Assembly (NCBI GenBank): GCA_021731215.1
Contig: JAKFXU010000016.1
Coordinates: forward strand, 1 to 6,702
DNA from: Rhodoferax sp.
Lineage (GTDB): Bacteria > Pseudomonadota > Gammaproteobacteria > Burkholderiales > Burkholderiaceae_C
Direction: 5' to 3'
Length of the DNA stretch: 6,702 bases
In this document: positions 5,289-6,702 of the stretch, piece by piece
How positions within the stretch are numbered: position 1 is the first letter of the stretch
Layout: each line of letters starts with the position of its first letter
The notes under the pieces: generated by a model
What the model saw: only the letters and a program-made list of their open reading frames with translations
Told to the model about the DNA's origin: nothing
The model's database searches: none
Position numbers and translations under genes: made by a program

Positions 5289-6702
5289 ATGAACTTTGAA
5301 ATCAAAACCTTTGACCTGAACGGCGCTGCCAACGAAAAATGCGATGCCCTGATAGTGCTGTTCAACTCGTCTTTCAAGCCGGGCAAGGAAGCTTTGTCCG
5401 TACTGGTGGCGCAGGCCTTGAAGGCTGGCGACCTGGAGACCAAACCGGGCAAACCGTTGTCGTTGTACCGCCCGCCCGGGCTGGCCTGTGCCCGCCTGGT
5501 ACTGGCCAGTGTCGGCGCCGGATCGGCCAAAGAGGTGTCCCAGGCCGTTATTGCTGCGGTGACGGCAGTCAAATCGGCCCGGGTCAAGACGCTGGCACTT
5601 TGTTGGGCCGACTTGCCCCAGCCAGACGCAGTCCGCGCCGCCGTGCTGGCGGTGGCCGAAGCCAGCTATGTGTTCACCACGACCAAGACCAAAGCCGAGG
5701 GCAGGGCGATTGGGCGCGTGCTGGTGGGTGTATCGGATTCAGCCAAGCTCAAACCCGCGTTTAACCGCGCGGTGGCCGCTGTGACCGGGATCGAGTTCGC
5801 CAAGGAATGGGCCAACCGACCGGCCAACCATGCCACGCCCACGCTGTTGGCGGGAGCGGCACGGGCGTTGGCCAAACTGCCCAGCATCAAGTGCGAGGTG
5901 CTGGGCCCCAAACAGGTGGCCAAGCTGGCGATGGGCTCGTTCATGGCTGTCGCCCAGGGCTCTGACGAACCCTTGCGCTTTATCGTGTTGCGTTACCACG
6001 GTGCGGCCAAGGCCAAGGCCGAGGCGCCCACCGTGCTGGTGGGCAAGGGCATCACCTTTGACAGCGGGGGGATTTCCATCAAACCCGCGGCTGAAATGGA
6101 CGAGATGAAGTTTGACATGTCCGGCGCGGCCAGTGTGTTGGGCGTTTTCCGGGCATTGGCCGAGCTGAAGCCCGCCATCAACGTGGTCGGCTTGATCCCC
6201 GCTTGTGAAAATCTGCCCAGTGGGCGCTCCATCAAGCCGGGCGACGTGGTCACCAGCATGAGTGGCCAGACCATTGAAATCCTCAACACCGATGCCGAAG
6301 GTCGTTTGGTGCTGTGCGACGCCTTGACCTTTGCCGAGCGCTTCAAACCGCGTGCCGTCGTCGATATTGCCACCTTGACCGGCGCCTGCGTGGTGGCACT
6401 GGGGGGGGTGCGCAGCGGCCTGTTCTCAGGGGACGATCAATTGGCCGCGGCCCTGTTGGCGGCAGGCGAGTCCTCGCTCGATCTGTGCTGGCGCATGCCG
6501 CTGGACGACGATTACGCGGAAGGTCTCAAAACCAATTTTGCTGATGTGGCCAACGTGGCCGGACGCGCCGGCGGGGCCATCACGGCGGCCAAATTCTTGC
6601 AGCGTTTCACCGCCAAGTTCCCCTGGGCCCATCTCGACATCGCCGGCACCGCCTGGAAAAACGGAGCGGCCAAGGGCGCGACCGGCCGCCCGGTGGCCTT
6701 GC
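5289..6702 (+). CDS. pepA: Leucyl aminopeptidase PepA (peptidase family M17), 3' end missing
   Basis: A cytosolic two-metal aminopeptidase that removes N-terminal residues, leucine preferred, from peptides; M17 enzymes are hexamers. 471 codons are visible, and by comparison with 503-residue E. coli PepA about 15-25 residues lie beyond the window. The N-terminal macro-like domain covers about 1-150 and the catalytic domain follows. Metal ligands are K253 and D258 in VGKGITFDSGG, D276 in KFDMSGAA, and D335 and E337 in the M17 signature NTDAEGRL (333-340). Catalytic K265 and R339 are also present. All seven are 17 less than the E. coli numbers I recall, so the core has no net gap. The ATG at 5289 has AAGGA upstream and gives MNFEIKTFDL, the usual beginning. 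The short AAKAKAEAP run (239-247) is a low-complexity linker before the catalytic core. E. coli PepA also binds DNA; nothing here shows whether this one does. Confidence 0.96.
   Translation, partial: MNFEIKTFDLNGAANEKCDALIVLFNSSFKPGKEALSVLVAQALKAGDLETKPGKPLSLYRPPGLACARLVLASVGAGSAKEVSQAVIAAVTAVKSARVKTLALCWADLPQPDAVRAAVLAVAEASYVFTTTKTKAEGRAIGRVLVGVSDSAKLKPAFNRAVAAVTGIEFAKEWANRPANHATPTLLAGAARALAKLPSIKCEVLGPKQVAKLAMGSFMAVAQGSDEPLRFIVLRYHGAAKAKAEAPTVLVGKGITFDSGGISIKPAAEMDEMKFDMSGAASVLGVFRALAELKPAINVVGLIPACENLPSGRSIKPGDVVTSMSGQTIEILNTDAEGRLVLCDALTFAERFKPRAVVDIATLTGACVVALGGVRSGLFSGDDQLAAALLAAGESSLDLCWRMPLDDDYAEGLKTNFADVANVAGRAGGAITAAKFLQRFTAKFPWAHLDIAGTAWKNGAAKGATGRPVAL

Noticed and set aside
5295..5306. 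Small inverted repeat TTTGA-AA-TCAAA in pepA codons 3-6
   Set aside because: Five-base arms in an AT-rich stretch are expected by chance and they encode ordinary residues of the conserved N-terminus; considered as a regulator site for the divergent promoters but too weak.
6004..6025. GGCCAA-type short tandem repetition in pepA giving AAKAKAEAP
   Set aside because: Too short to be a meaningful tandem repeat; looks like a normal low-complexity linker before the catalytic core.

Overview
The window looks like the chromosome of a beta-proteobacterium of the Burkholderiales, most likely Comamonadaceae (Rhodoferax- or Polaromonas-like). This rests on protein character: a CysB with a Burkholderiales-type N-terminus (MNLHQFRFVQEA) and C-terminus (DYEL), plus a moderately GC-rich composition and a GC-rich intergenic-type repeat that resembles one I recall from this family. 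The genus is inference.

Layout. Six genes lie head-to-tail on the minus strand, read from right to left: lptF (5265-4162), lptG (4165-3059), a short cbiX-type sirohydrochlorin chelatase (3030-2659), cysB (2604-1651), a YbdL-type methionine aminotransferase (1619-459) and the 5' part of a PQQ-dependent aldose sugar dehydrogenase (440 to beyond position 1). A single plus-strand gene, pepA (5289 to beyond 6702), diverges from lptF. Gaps in the minus array are small: a 4-base overlap, then 28, 46, 31 and 18 bases by the chosen starts (the cbiX stop to cysB start gap is 54 bases). No factor-independent terminator is visible, so co-transcription of part or all of the array is plausible. No RNA gene, CRISPR array, transposase or gene-free stretch above 300 bases is present.

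How the genes fit together. LptF and LptG form the inner-membrane permease pair of the lipopolysaccharide export ATPase. The chelatase makes a metal-loaded sirohydrochlorin (siroheme if iron), the cofactor of assimilatory sulfite reductase, and CysB is the activator of sulfur assimilation, so this neighbouring pair makes biochemical sense. The methionine aminotransferase extends the sulfur theme. The exported sugar dehydrogenase has no obvious link except tight spacing. PepA is a cytosolic M17 aminopeptidase.

The most unusual point is a palindromic GC-rich repeat that appears to sit inside the reading frame of the sugar dehydrogenase, between a strong ribosome binding site with ATG and the hydrophobic core of the signal peptide. 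Others are an 8+8 base inverted repeat three bases before the cysB start, a divergent lptF/pepA gap of only 23 bases, and a TTGA stop/start overlap of lptF with lptG. I see no sign of a wholly new system; this is mostly conserved housekeeping DNA.
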